Translations under genes and position numbers: made by a program
Notes under the pieces: model-generated
Seen by the model: the letters and a program-made list of their open reading frames with translations, nothing else
The model's database searches: none
Told to the model about the DNA's origin: nothing
Source: Flavobacterium sp. ASV13
GTDB taxonomy: Bacteria > Bacteroidota > Bacteroidia > Flavobacteriales > Flavobacteriaceae
Reading direction: 5' to 3'
NCBI RefSeq assembly: GCF_000745775.1
Contig: NZ_JQJY01000008.1
Coordinates: forward strand, 248,001-312,000
DNA length: 64,000 nucleotides
In this document: positions 1-10,100 of the stretch, piece by piece
How the letters are laid out: the number at the start of each line of letters is the position of its first letter
Numbering within the stretch: position 1 is the stretch's first letter

Positions 1-1
1 A

Positions 2-496
2 ATAATAAAAAAAGGAGATGTTTTTTTTGTTAAAATAAATGACAATAGCAAGCGCTATTTTCAATACATAACAAATGACTTAAAACAACTTAATAGTGAT
101 GTAATTAGATGTTTTAAAAAAGTTTACTCGCTAAATGAAAATCCAAGTTTGGACGAAATAATAAAAGATGAAATATTTTTTTATGCACACTGCGTAACAA
201 AATGGGGTGTCAAATTAGGGTATTGGGAAAAAGCAGGAAATATAACTGATGTGGGTACATTTGAGCATATTTTGTTTAGAGGTACAAATGATTATGGCAC
301 GATAAAAGGACAAGAACCCATAAAATTTTCAAATAATTGGTTCGTATGGAGGATTGGGGATTTAAAATCAACATATCTTGGCAAGCTTAAAGGAGAGAAC
401 AGGAATGCTGAAATAGGCATCGTTATGGACCCTGAAAGTATTGTATATAGAATAAAAACAGGGAAGTACGATGGTTTTTATCCAGATTTCATATAG
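2..496 (+). CDS. Imm26-like immunity protein, 5' end outside window
   Basis: The reading frame is open to the left edge, so the true start lies outside the window and about 164 residues are visible. The visible N-terminus begins with KKGDVFFVKI, followed by a basic stretch and then FFYAHCVTKWGVKLGYWEK. A G-D-V-F start followed by a region ending in W.K.G resembles the Imm26 family of polymorphic-toxin immunity proteins as I remember it; no search was possible. There is no signal peptide in the visible part. An internal TTG at 149 could be mistaken for a start, but coding continues upstream of it. The gene is AT-rich like the toxin island at 33-39 kb, which would suit an immunity gene. Family assignment is tentative; the frame itself is convincing. 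Confidence 0.6.
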   Translation: MIKKGDVFFVKINDNSKRYFQYITNDLKQLNSDVIRCFKKVYSLNENPSLDEIIKDEIFFYAHCVTKWGVKLGYWEKAGNITDVGTFEHILFRGTNDYGTIKGQEPIKFSNNWFVWRIGDLKSTYLGKLKGENRNAEIGIVMDPESIVYRIKTGKYDGFYPDFI

Positions 497-576
497 ACTT
501 AAGGATTTAATTAAATGAATGATTTTCAGATTTAGCAAAAAATACTGAAAATACCAATATTGTTTGTATGATCCGC

Positions 577-597
577 TAGCGCAGATTTGTAATCTGT
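577..597 (+). repeat. Small palindromic repeat, GCGC-rGATTT-TAATC-yG type
   Basis: The core is AGATT, a TGT loop and AATCT, flanked by TAGCGC. The same motif occurs in the opposite orientation at 39292-39312, with only three or so base differences. Both copies lie just beyond a putative immunity gene. It resembles REP-like elements mobilised by REP-associated tyrosine transposases, but no such transposase is in the window. The rest of 497-766 shows nothing else I can assign. Confidence 0.5.
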
Positions 598-766
598 GGT
601 AATGATTGATATCAGAACACTTTGTGCAATAAAAGATGCGAACAAAAACATTTTATAAGCAAACCTTTATTAAAACTAAAAACGTAAGATTTACTCTTAC
701 ACATCAGCCATAAAATCAAAATTTTATGAATTGATTTTTGCAAAATACCTATAAATAAGCTTATAA

Positions 767-3700
767 TTGTGCTTTCTACACAAATTCACAAAAAAGCATA
801 CTATTTTGAAGTATTTTGTTCTGCATTTTATACTGCTGTTTGGTTTCACTTCGCTGAGTTTTGCGCAGGATAATCCGGTGAAATTTCTTGATATTTCTGA
901 CGGTTTGTCGAACAATTCCGTGATGACTATTTTTCAGGACAGCGACGGTTATCTTTGGTTTGGAACTTACGATGGACTAAATCGTTACGATGGTTACAAT
1001 TTTAAAGTTTTTCGAAACCGAATCAACGATAAAAAATCACTTTCCTTTAATGCCATTTACAATATCGAAGGCGATTCTCGAAAGAACATTTGGGTTGGAG
1101 GCGCAAATGGAATAAGCATTTACAATAAATCAACGGCCACATTTCATCCGGCTGGATATCTTTCATCGAATAAAAAGAAAATCTTAAACGGCATTATTCA
1201 TCAGATGCGTTCGGTTTCTGAGAATTTGTTTTTAGTTGCTTCGCAGAGTTTAGGCTTGGTTAGTTTTGAAAATGGTTTATTTGTAGGGAAACAAATTCCG
1301 CTTACTGTTTTGGGCAATAAAATCGGTATCAATAATTATGATGCGATTGCGATTCAGGAAGATAAAAAAAATAAACATTCGTGGGTTTACGTGCGAAATG
1401 TCGGAATTTGCAGTTATAGTTATTCGTCTAAAACCTTAAAAGCCGTTTTCTCGCTTTCAAAAGAAGTTAAAGCAATGAAATTAGCTTCTGACGGAAATCT
1501 TTGGTTGGGAACAGATGAAGGGCTTTTTCTCTTCAACACAAAAACGGGAATTATTTCAGATAATTATTTTCCAAATAAATGCAGTGTCACTGATCTTTTG
1601 GTTGACAAGAAAAAAGAGCTCTGGATTACGACAGACGGTTGCGGCATTTACAAAGTCATCGGAACAAATAAAAAAGCGATTCCGTTTAATAATGTAAACG
1701 ATAATCAGCTGGCAAAAAGCAATTCGGTTTGGAGTTTGTATGAAGATAAAGACGGAAACATATGGTTTGGTTCTTTGCGCGGTGGTATCAGTATGCTGAG
1801 CAATTCGCCAAAGTATTTTAAAAACATTCGATACAATGCTAAAGATCCTGCCGAAAACTTCATTTTGTCTTTCTGCGAAGATGAAAAAAAGAATCTTTGG
1901 GTAGGAACTGACGGCGCGGGATTAAAATATTGGAACCGAAAAAATAACTCGTATATCAATTACGGTAATAAACTTTCAAGTCCGTTTATTACCGGAATTG
2001 TTCGGGATAATAATAACGAAATCTGGCTTTCGACCTGGGCGGGCGGTGTCAATAAAATTAATCCGAAAAACAATTCGGTTACGCAATATTCTTGTTTTAA
2101 TCCTTTTACGAAACAAATTGAAAAGAATATTTGGTTTGTTTACAAAGATTCAAAAGCAAATATTTGGGCGAGTGCGACAAATGAAGGTTCGCTGTATTTT
2201 TTCGACAGAACAAAAAACAGTTTTGTGCTTTTTGACAAATCGGTTATAAACTTGCAATGTTTGACGGAAACCAGCGATGGGAAACTTTGGGGTGGAAATT
2301 ATACCAATTTGTTTTCTATCGAAAAAAATACAAGAAAAATCAATAAAGTTTCGATTGGAAATCCAATTCGCTGCATTCACGAAGACAAAGACAAAAATCT
2401 CTGGTTGGGAACTCAGGAAGGCGGATTATTGTTATTTGACCGAAAGAAAAATACGTTTAAAAGGCTGACAACAGATGATGGTTTGCCGTCAAATACGATT
2501 TTAAGACTGCTCGAAGATAAGGAAGGAAATCTTTGGATGAGTACATATAACGGAGTCTGCAGATTTGATAAAAAGAGACAAACGTTTCGCAATTTCTCTG
2601 TAAATGATGGTTTGCAAAGCAATCAATTTAGTTTTAATGCCGGAATTGAATTATCGACCGGCGAGTTTCTTTTTGGCGGAATAAACGGCTTCAACATATT
2701 TTTTCCTGAGGCAATCAAAGGATTCAATCAAAAGAATAATTTATTGCTGAGTGATTTTTCTGTGAATAATCAGTCGATAGAAGAAAGCAAAGTCGAAGTT
2801 ACAAATGACGATTCGACCAAAATGAAAGAAGTAAGTTTAGATTACGATCAAACGGCTTTGTCATTAGAATTTGTAGCAATTGATTATAACAATGCAGATA
2901 AAATAAATTATGCCTATTTCCTTGAAGGTTGGGACGAACAATGGAATTATGTGGGTCAGGCCCGAAAAGCAAATTATTCGAGGCTGCCGGAAGGAAAATA
3001 TACGTTTAAAGTAAAAACGACAAACGCAAAAGGTGGCTGGAATAAAGAAGTTAGTCTTATTTCAATTGAAGTTTTACCGCCTTGGTACAGAACCTGGTGG
3101 GCGTATACCTTGTATTTGCTCGGAATTGCGGGGGCACTTTTTGTTTATTTGGATTACGAAAAAAATAAAGAAGCACTAAAATATAAAGTCAAAATTGCCG
3201 AATTAGAAAGCAAGAAAGAAAAAGAAATTGCCGAGAAACAATCGTCAATGTTTACCTATATCTCGCACGAATTCAGAACGCCGCTTTCGCTGATTATAAA
3301 TCCGTTGAAAAAAGCAGTTCAGAAGGAGCGTGTCGAAAACGGATCTTCGGGCAGTGATTTGGCAATTGCGCATAGAAATGCAAGACGTCTTTTGAGTTTG
3401 GTCGATCAGCTTTTGCTTTTCAGAAAAGCCGAAAATGATGCGGATTCGCTTCGATTGTCGCCTATAAATGTCAACAAACTTTGTAATGAAGTTTATCAAT
3501 GTTTTGTAAATCAGGCAAAAGATAAAAACATCAAATACAATTTTGATATTCCAGATAATGAAATTGAGATTATTGGCGATTATGAAAAAATCGAAATTTC
3601 GCTTTTTAACTTAATGTCGAATGCTTTTAAATATACTCCAATTGGCGGTGAAATTAGTTTGAAATTAACCGAAACAATTTCAGACGTTGAAATGGAAATT

Positions 3701-4846
3701 TCAGACAGTGGAGAAGGAATTGATAAAGCGGACATTGACGTAATATTCGAGAAATTCAGACAAATAAATTCTAAAGTTTCGATAAGTACTGGTTTTGGAA
3801 TCGGACTTTTTATTGTGAAATATTTTGTTGACAAACACAAAGGGAAAGTAAGCTGCAGCAGTGAAATTGGAAAAGGAAGTATTTTTAAATTGACCTTTTT
3901 AAAAGGAAGCAGTCATTTTGAGAATGCTGTTATTACAAATGATATTCAGCAAAGAAGTCAGCTTTTTGACGAACTGAATGTTGATGATACTGAAGAAAAT
4001 AATTCGGTTAATACTCCGATTTCAGAAACTGATTTTCGAACCGTAATGCTGACTGAAAAACGAACCATTTTAATTATTGACGATAATGATGATATCAGAA
4101 ATTATCTGATCAAATTGTTTTCAGAAAATTATATGGTTTACAGCGCTGAGAATGGAGAAGAAGGTTTGAAACTGACCAAAAAACATATGCCTGATTTGGT
4201 TATCAGTGACATTACAATGGAGCAAATGGATGGTCTAGAGCTTTGCCGAAAGATTAAGGAAAGTAATGATTTGTCGCATATTCCGGTTATTTTATTGACA
4301 GCTTCAAAAAATCCAGAAACACATTTACAAGGAATCAATGACGGTGCCGATGATTATATCATGAAACCTTTTGATGATGATATTCTTGTTGCGCGTGTAG
4401 AATCGTTATTAAAAAACAGAAGCAATCTTCGAACTTATTTTCTGGACAGTATTACATTAAAAGAAAATACACAGAAAGTTCCGGCCGAATATCAATTTAT
4501 ACTGAAAAAATGTATTGATATTGTTGAAGCCAATATTCATAAAAAAGATTTTACCATAAAGACTTTTGCCCAGGAAATGGGAATGAGCCACAGAACGCTT
4601 TATACTAAAATCAAGATTATTTCCGGACAAACTTTAAATGCTTTTATTCGATCACTCCGGATTCGCAGAGCGGCGATGTTAATGCTGACCGAAGACATGA
4701 ATATTGCGCAGGCAAGTGCCGAAGTTGGTTTTGAAGATCCTAAATATTTTAGACAACAGTTTGTAAAACTTTTTGGAATGACGCCTTCAGAGTATATTAA
4801 AAAATATAAGAGCTCTTTTAACTCCGATTTGAATATTATTGGTTAA
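767..4846 (+). CDS. Hybrid two-component system sensor/regulator (HTCS) of the arabinogalactan-type PUL
   Basis: This single-chain sensor and transcription factor is about 1359 residues. It has a signal peptide ending in SLSFAQ, then many periplasmic beta-propeller repeats (LWFGTYDGL, NLWVGTDGAG and similar) to about residue 640. A Y_Y_Y domain follows to about 770, then a membrane segment near 777-797. The cytoplasmic part has a HisKA domain with SHEFRTPLS (His about 834), an HATPase with GFGIGLFIV, a receiver with ILIIDDND and phospho-acceptor Asp about 1148, and a C-terminal AraC-type DNA-binding domain. Family members bind an oligosaccharide in the periplasm and switch on the adjacent PUL. 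No ATG is available: TTG at 767 follows an in-frame stop directly, and TTG at 806 would give a tighter signal peptide (MKYFVLHF), so the start is uncertain. The gene lies directly upstream of the PUL it probably controls. Confidence 0.93.
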   Translation: MCFLHKFTKKHTILKYFVLHFILLFGFTSLSFAQDNPVKFLDISDGLSNNSVMTIFQDSDGYLWFGTYDGLNRYDGYNFKVFRNRINDKKSLSFNAIYNIEGDSRKNIWVGGANGISIYNKSTATFHPAGYLSSNKKKILNGIIHQMRSVSENLFLVASQSLGLVSFENGLFVGKQIPLTVLGNKIGINNYDAIAIQEDKKNKHSWVYVRNVGICSYSYSSKTLKAVFSLSKEVKAMKLASDGNLWLGTDEGLFLFNTKTGIISDNYFPNKCSVTDLLVDKKKELWITTDGCGIYKVIGTNKKAIPFNNVNDNQLAKSNSVWSLYEDKDGNIWFGSLRGGISMLSNSPKYFKNIRYNAKDPAENFILSFCEDEKKNLWVGTDGAGLKYWNRKNNSYINYGNKLSSPFITGIVRDNNNEIWLSTWAGGVNKINPKNNSVTQYSCFNPFTKQIEKNIWFVYKDSKANIWASATNEGSLYFFDRTKNSFVLFDKSVINLQCLTETSDGKLWGGNYTNLFSIEKNTRKINKVSIGNPIRCIHEDKDKNLWLGTQEGGLLLFDRKKNTFKRLTTDDGLPSNTILRLLEDKEGNLWMSTYNGVCRFDKKRQTFRNFSVNDGLQSNQFSFNAGIELSTGEFLFGGINGFNIFFPEAIKGFNQKNNLLLSDFSVNNQSIEESKVEVTNDDSTKMKEVSLDYDQTALSLEFVAIDYNNADKINYAYFLEGWDEQWNYVGQARKANYSRLPEGKYTFKVKTTNAKGGWNKEVSLISIEVLPPWYRTWWAYTLYLLGIAGALFVYLDYEKNKEALKYKVKIAELESKKEKEIAEKQSSMFTYISHEFRTPLSLIINPLKKAVQKERVENGSSGSDLAIAHRNARRLLSLVDQLLLFRKAENDADSLRLSPINVNKLCNEVYQCFVNQAKDKNIKYNFDIPDNEIEIIGDYEKIEISLFNLMSNAFKYTPIGGEISLKLTETISDVEMEISDSGEGIDKADIDVIFEKFRQINSKVSISTGFGIGLFIVKYFVDKHKGKVSCSSEIGKGSIFKLTFLKGSSHFENAVITNDIQQRSQLFDELNVDDTEENNSVNTPISETDFRTVMLTEKRTILIIDDNDDIRNYLIKLFSENYMVYSAENGEEGLKLTKKHMPDLVISDITMEQMDGLELCRKIKESNDLSHIPVILLTASKNPETHLQGINDGADDYIMKPFDDDILVARVESLLKNRSNLRTYFLDSITLKENTQKVPAEYQFILKKCIDIVEANIHKKDFTIKTFAQEMGMSHRTLYTKIKIISGQTLNAFIRSLRIRRAAMLMLTEDMNIAQASAEVGFEDPKYFRQQFVKLFGMTPSEYIKKYKSSFNSDLNIIG

Positions 4847-4919
4847 TCTATTGGTGCAATCTTAAACTAGAAACATAGATTTATAAGAACGAAAAAGAAT
4901 ATGAAAAGAAACATGCTTC

Positions 4920-5008
4920 TAACACATAGTCCCGAAGCTTCGGGATGCATTTAAATTAGTCAAACGCTTTTTTTTTAAAAGTTACTAAAACTATTTTTCT
5001 ATGTGTTA
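4920..5008. repeat. Intergenic inverted repeat with embedded TCCCGA palindrome
   Basis: TAACACATAG at 4920-4929 is matched by CTATGTGTTA at 4999-5008. Immediately inside the left arm is the 16-bp perfect palindrome TCCCGAAGCTTCGGGA (4930-4945). The flank upstream reiterates AAACATAG-like words. It lies just after the HTCS gene and may mark the end of its transcript, although no clean terminator with a T-run was found. This is one of several reiterated-word inverted repeats in the window. Confidence 0.5.
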
Positions 5009-5229
5009 AAATTAATTATGCTCAACGATTTTAGTTAAAAATCATTTTCAGACTTTATATTTTCTTAAAGACTTAATTGCATTTTGCAAATAAGAGTGCA
5101 TTTTTTTGAAAAATTTCAAACGTTTTAGTCTCAAATGAAAGGATATTTCAACGATTGCAGATTATGTAAAAATATCCGGATATTTTTTAATACTCTGTAA
5201 ATTTTAATACCAAATAATGATTAATTGCA

Positions 5230-5292
5230 ATTTTGACCTCCTTTTTTTTCCATTTTACCCCTCCTTGGAAGTGTGATTTAAACATTTCTTTG
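5230..5292 (+). promoter_or_regulatory. Candidate HTCS operator (direct repeat) and PUL promoter
   Basis: Two direct repeats, ATTTTGACCTCCTT (5230-5243) and ATTTTACCCCTCCTT (5252-5266), lie 22 bp apart, about two helical turns. The second runs into a TTG (5265-5267) that can serve as -33 element. After a 17-bp spacer comes TTTCTTTG (5285-5292), a near match to the Bacteroidota -7 motif TAnnTTTG. This layout is what an AraC-type response regulator touching the promoter would need. A transcript from here would have a leader of roughly 375 nt before the first PUL gene. No binding data can be inferred beyond the pattern. Confidence 0.45.
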
Positions 5293-5432
5293 CATCGATA
5301 GTAATAGATTAAGTTGTATTACTGTGTAAAATTATAAGTGTTATTTTTTTGATAAGTTTTTAATCAGTTTAAAGAATTGAGCCTTCTTTAAAATAAGATT
5401 GTAAGAGTTGGTTTTACGTATTACTTATCTGG

Positions 5433-5452
5433 CCCGCGACAAAAATCGCGGG
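5433..5452. other. GC-rich hairpin in the PUL leader
   Basis: CCCGCGA (5433-5439) pairs perfectly with TCGCGGG (5446-5452) around a six-base loop. It is the most GC-rich point of an otherwise AT-rich 829-bp gap (4847-5675). It is followed by TCAAAAAAAT rather than a T-run, so it is not a typical terminator on either strand. It would lie within the leader of the PUL transcript, upstream of the 39-codon ORF. Confidence 0.4.
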
Positions 5453-5520
5453 TCAAAAAAATAAAGCTTTACTGTTTTAGAAAAAGAAAAAAAAGGAAAT
5501 ATTAATCAAACTTTACTAAC

Positions 5521-5640
5521 ATGACAAAAACCAAACCACCGATTTTTAATTGTCTGTTTCCGTCTCCAAAAAGGAAAAGACAATCTAGATCTTCAAAAAT
5601 GAGTCCGACTCATTTATTTAAACAATCACTTTACGCTTAA
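5521..5640 (+). CDS. Candidate 39-residue leader peptide upstream of the PUL
   Basis: An ATG-started ORF of 39 codons ends in TAA 35 bp before the first PUL gene. It lies inside the predicted transcript leader and shares its strand. The peptide begins MTKTKPPIF and has a strongly basic middle (SPKRKRQSRSSK) and a polar end (HLFKQSLYA). It has no signal peptide or membrane segment. It could be a regulatory upstream ORF, a small basic protein, or chance. An A-rich stretch with AAGGAAAT lies about 25 bp upstream of its start. Nothing in the sequence proves translation. Confidence 0.35.
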   Translation: MTKTKPPIFNCLFPSPKRKRQSRSSKMSPTHLFKQSLYA

Positions 5641-5675
5641 AAAGAACAAACTAACCTAACCTTAAAATTAAAGAA

Positions 5676-7073
5676 ATGAAAAAGAATAAATTTTTATTTT
5701 TTCTTGCCCTTTTTGCCGTTTTGTTTACAGGATGTCAAAGTAACGATTCAGATTTCGCTCCATCTGATGATCCTACGGTAGTAATAGCTACAAAAGAGAT
5801 TTATGGCGCGCCAAATAGAAAATTCGAAATCAAAGCGGCGCTTGCTGATGATTTAGGATTAAAAAGTGTTGAAATCCAAATTCCGGAATTATCACTTGAT
5901 AAAGTAATTTCGTTTGCAACAGATCCTTTGTTGAAAACATACGATCTAAGCTACTTTTTTGAAGTTCCGGCAAACAGAGGAACTTCTGAAGCTTTCAAAA
6001 TAAAATTGACTATTACAGATGTTTCTGGAAATATTGTAAATGAGGAAATCAACCTTCGTTTAGACGGAGAATTTGCTGCACCATCTATTACTATGGTTTC
6101 TCCAAAAGAAGGAGCTGTAATTTTATTATCAACTAGTAATCAAATGCCAGTAAATTTTGTGGTGAACGACGATTCTGGTATTGATTATGTTCAAATTAAA
6201 TGTGCTGCTTTAGGAATTGATGAAACTGTTCAATTAACGGGTTCGCCTCAATCTTATACATTCAATAAAACGTATACATTGCCAGTAACAGCTGCAGATT
6301 ATGTTTTGACAATTACTGCGAAAGACAAATTTGCTATTCCGAACACTGGATCTTTGAATGTAAATATTGTGGCTACAAATGAGTATCCGGCAATTTATTT
6401 ATGTGATCAGCCAAAAGGAACCAACCTGACTACTGATGCAGTTGGAGTTCCGATGTATTTCCACGAGAAAAGCGGACAGGATTTTGAATTCAAATATTAT
6501 GCAGATAAAGACAACAAAGAAGTTTATTTCTTAGGTCAGGAATCAGATTTTGCCCCACATTGTTTTGGTTTGAATGCTGCAGGAGAATTAGCAGATGATG
6601 TTGCTTCGGCACCAATTATTTTGCCAACAAAAGGATATTACAAAATTAAAGTGAATCCAAATACTTTAAAGTATACAGTTACGAAATACACGCCAACAAG
6701 CAAAGTATGGGCTGATATTGCCAACGGATTATGGCATGATGATGCAGCACTTAGAAAACCTTTCGTGAGTGTTTGCGGTGGCGGAATCAAAGACGCAAAC
6801 TGGGATACTTGGAATGCGTGGGTTATGACTGGATTGCACTTAAGCAATAATTCGGCAAATCCTTATCAATTAGTTGGTGAATACACTTTAACCGGAACTA
6901 TGGAAGCCACTTTTACAGGCCAATGGTGGGATCCTTCTTGGAGATTAATCAAAAACGGAATCTGTACAATGTCGCCAGGTGAGAACGGAAATGCTAAATA
7001 TCCAGCTGCTGCGGGAGTTTACAAAGTAGTTCTTGATACTGAGTTAGAAAGAGTATTTATCACAAAAAAATAG
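5676..7073 (+). CDS. SusE/SusF-like surface glycan-binding lipoprotein
   Basis: This 465-residue lipoprotein has lipobox LFTGC (Cys20) followed by QSNDSD, an acidic/polar tail of the kind that directs Bacteroidota lipoproteins to the cell surface. Two Ig-like beta-sandwich segments span about 30-225. The rest (about 235-465) looks like two SusE/F-type carbohydrate-binding modules, the last rich in exposed Trp (WADIANGLWHDD, DANWDTWNAW, GQWWDPSWRL). No catalytic motif is apparent. It probably captures polysaccharide at the surface next to SusC/SusD. It precedes susC by 42 bp, whereas SusE-type genes usually follow susD. The Trp-rich end fits glycan binding, but the specificity cannot be read. 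Confidence 0.75.
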   Translation: MKKNKFLFFLALFAVLFTGCQSNDSDFAPSDDPTVVIATKEIYGAPNRKFEIKAALADDLGLKSVEIQIPELSLDKVISFATDPLLKTYDLSYFFEVPANRGTSEAFKIKLTITDVSGNIVNEEINLRLDGEFAAPSITMVSPKEGAVILLSTSNQMPVNFVVNDDSGIDYVQIKCAALGIDETVQLTGSPQSYTFNKTYTLPVTAADYVLTITAKDKFAIPNTGSLNVNIVATNEYPAIYLCDQPKGTNLTTDAVGVPMYFHEKSGQDFEFKYYADKDNKEVYFLGQESDFAPHCFGLNAAGELADDVASAPIILPTKGYYKIKVNPNTLKYTVTKYTPTSKVWADIANGLWHDDAALRKPFVSVCGGGIKDANWDTWNAWVMTGLHLSNNSANPYQLVGEYTLTGTMEATFTGQWWDPSWRLIKNGICTMSPGENGNAKYPAAAGVYKVVLDTELERVFITKK

Positions 7074-7115
7074 TTACGGCCTTCTTGTAACATTTAATTA
7101 ATAAAACAGCTTAAT

Positions 7116-10100
7116 ATGAAATTTAAATATATAGGATTTTTTATTGCCCTGATGTGTACTGCTGTATCATTTGGACAAATAAAAATAACAGGTACTGTTA
7201 AGGATAAAGGCGCAGTGCCAATTCCGGGTGTTAATATCGTTGTAAAAGGAGCTTCAACTAACACGTCAACAGATTTTGATGGAAAGTTCGCAATCGAGGT
7301 TCCGAATAAAAATGCGCAAATTGAATTGTCTTTTGTTGGTTTTGCCAATAAAATAGTTCCAGTTGGTGATAAAACTAATTTTGATATTGTTTTAGAAGAA
7401 TCAAGTCAGGCATTAGATGAAATTGTTGTAGTTGGTTATGCTGCTGTAAAAAAGAGCGACGTAACGAGTTCTATTTCTTCTGTAAAAGGAAAAGAATTGC
7501 AAACAATGACAGTAGGAAACGTAACAGAATCACTTCAGGGAAAAGTTTCTGGAGTACAAGTTGTAGGCGCTGGAGGTCCAGGTGCACAACCAAGAGTATT
7601 GATTCGTGGTATTTCTACGGTAAACTTAAGTACAGATCCGCTTTATGTAGTTGACGGAATTCCGATGGGAACAAGTATCAATTTCTTGAGCAATAACGAA
7701 ATTGAATCGATGGAAGTTTTAAAAGATGCTTCTGCAAGTGCAATTTACGGTTCACGTGCATCAAACGGGGTTATCCTGATTACAACTAAAAAAGGAAAAG
7801 TTGGAAAAACAAGATTCAATTTTGATACAAGTTCAGGAATGCAGTTTATGAATAATCCGTATCATATGGCTGATGCACAAAGCTATGCAACAATTATGAA
7901 TACGGCTTATAATAATTCAGGCTATTCAGATTATTTGCCAAATCCTTCTCAATACCAAGGAAAAACTACAGATTGGTGGAATGCTGGAATTAGAAAAGCA
8001 AGTCCAGTTGTGAATGCTTCTCTTGGAGTTACAGGAGGTTCTGAAAAACATACTTTCGCAATCAGCTTAAACTACTACAATTCAGAATCTATGTATGAAG
8101 TAGGAGGTTGGGAAAGAATTACAATGAGAATTGCAAACGATTTTAAATTCTCTGATAAATTCTCAGCAGGAATTACATTAAACCCTCGTTACGAAACGTA
8201 TGGTTCACCAGGAAACTGGGCTGATTTTGACAAAATTGATCCAATTACGCCAATCTATAAACCAGCAGATCAATTAAACGGAACTGAAAATGAATACAGT
8301 ATTTATGCACGCTCTCCGTCCTATATCTGGAATCCGGTTGCAGCTGTAAAACGTTATGATGATTTTACAGATCAATACAACTTGAATACAAATGGTTATT
8401 TGCAATACGCACCAATTAAAGGTTTGGTAATTCGTTCACAAGCTTCGATTGAAGTAGGCGATAAAGTAAGAAATAGATTCAGCCCTGACTTTGTGATTGA
8501 TGCTGCACACGAAAAAGCGGAAATCAATAGTGTTGAAAAATGGAACACTACTAATGTCGATTGGACTTGGCAAAATACAATCACCTACACTAAAACATTT
8601 GCTGAAAAACATAATGCCTCTTTAATGATTGGTAACACTATGGAAGAGTATAATGGAAATGATCTTTGGGGTTACGGAGAAGGAATTCCTAACAACTCAG
8701 ATTCTATGAGAGAATTAAATGCTGCAACAAAAAACCGCAACAGTGGCGGTAACAGCTGGTCAAGTTCATTAATGTCTTATATTTCTCGTTTTTCTTATAA
8801 CTATGACGGAAAATATTATTTCACAGGTACTTTCAGACGTGACGGTTCTTCAAAATTCATGGAAAACAATAAATGGGCAAATTTCCCATCTGCATCGGTT
8901 TCTTGGAGAATTTTGAATGAAGATTTTATGGAATCGACAAAAGATGTTTTAAGTGATTTAAGATTTAGAGCAGGTTGGGGTAAAGTAGGAAATCAAAACT
9001 TACCAAGCGCGGTTTATCAATCTAATATCGGAACAGGTTTTTACCCAATTGGGAATGATATTGCTGATACTTCTTATCCTTCTACAATGGCAAATAAAGA
9101 CATTAAATGGGAAACCGTTGAAGATGTTTCTTTCGGACTTGATTTCGGATTATGGAAAAACAAGCTTTCTGGATCTTTAGAATATTACCAAAAGAAAACA
9201 AATGATATGTTGTTCTTAAAACAATTTCCAACATATAGTGGTTTTCCTGGATATTCTACAATATGGACAAACGTAGGTTCTATGAAATCAAATGGTGTCG
9301 ATTTATTGGTTTCTTACAAAGACAAAAAAGGGGATTTCTCATACGGTGTTGATGTAACTTTCACAACTGTAAATGTGAAGATGATAAATTTATCTACTGA
9401 CGGAGAAAAATTATACGGTTCAAGCAACAGAACTTTGACTGTTGAAGGTAATGAGCCAGGCTATTTTTACGGATATGTTGCTGATGGTTTGTTCCAAAAT
9501 CAAACAGAATTAAACTCTCATACAGACGAGCACGGAACAAAATTACAGCCTTATGCGCAAGTTGGAGACGTTCGTTTTAAAGATATTAACGGAGACGGAA
9601 AATTAGACGATAAAGACAGAACAAAAATTGGTTCTCCTTGGGCTGATTACAACGTGGGTCTTAATTTGACTTTCGCTTACAAAAATTTTGATTTAGTAGC
9701 GAATTTCTATTCAAGTATTGGAAATGATTTGATTAACCAAAATATTTCAGATTTATACAATGGTGCAAGTTTGACAAATAAAGTTAACGGATTAGATCAA
9801 ATGGCTTGGCATGGAGAAGGAACTTCAAATTATGTTCCTCGTTTATCAAAAGATGATAACAACGAAAACTTTACAAAATTCTCTTCTTTATATGTTGAAG
9901 ACGGATCTTATGTACGTATGAAAAACCTTCAGGTTGGTTATTCGTTCTACAATAAATTCGGATTAGATAAACTAAGACTTTCGTTATCAGGTCAGAATTT
10001 ATGGACTTGGACAAATTATACAGGAGTTGATCCTGAAGTAGGAGGCGGAGTTTTAGGATCAGGTTTTGGAGGATGGAATTATCCAGTTCAGCCAACAATC

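Noticed and set aside
5433..5452. GC-rich hairpin as a terminator or attenuator
   Set aside because: No T-run follows on either strand, so I list it only as a leader hairpin.
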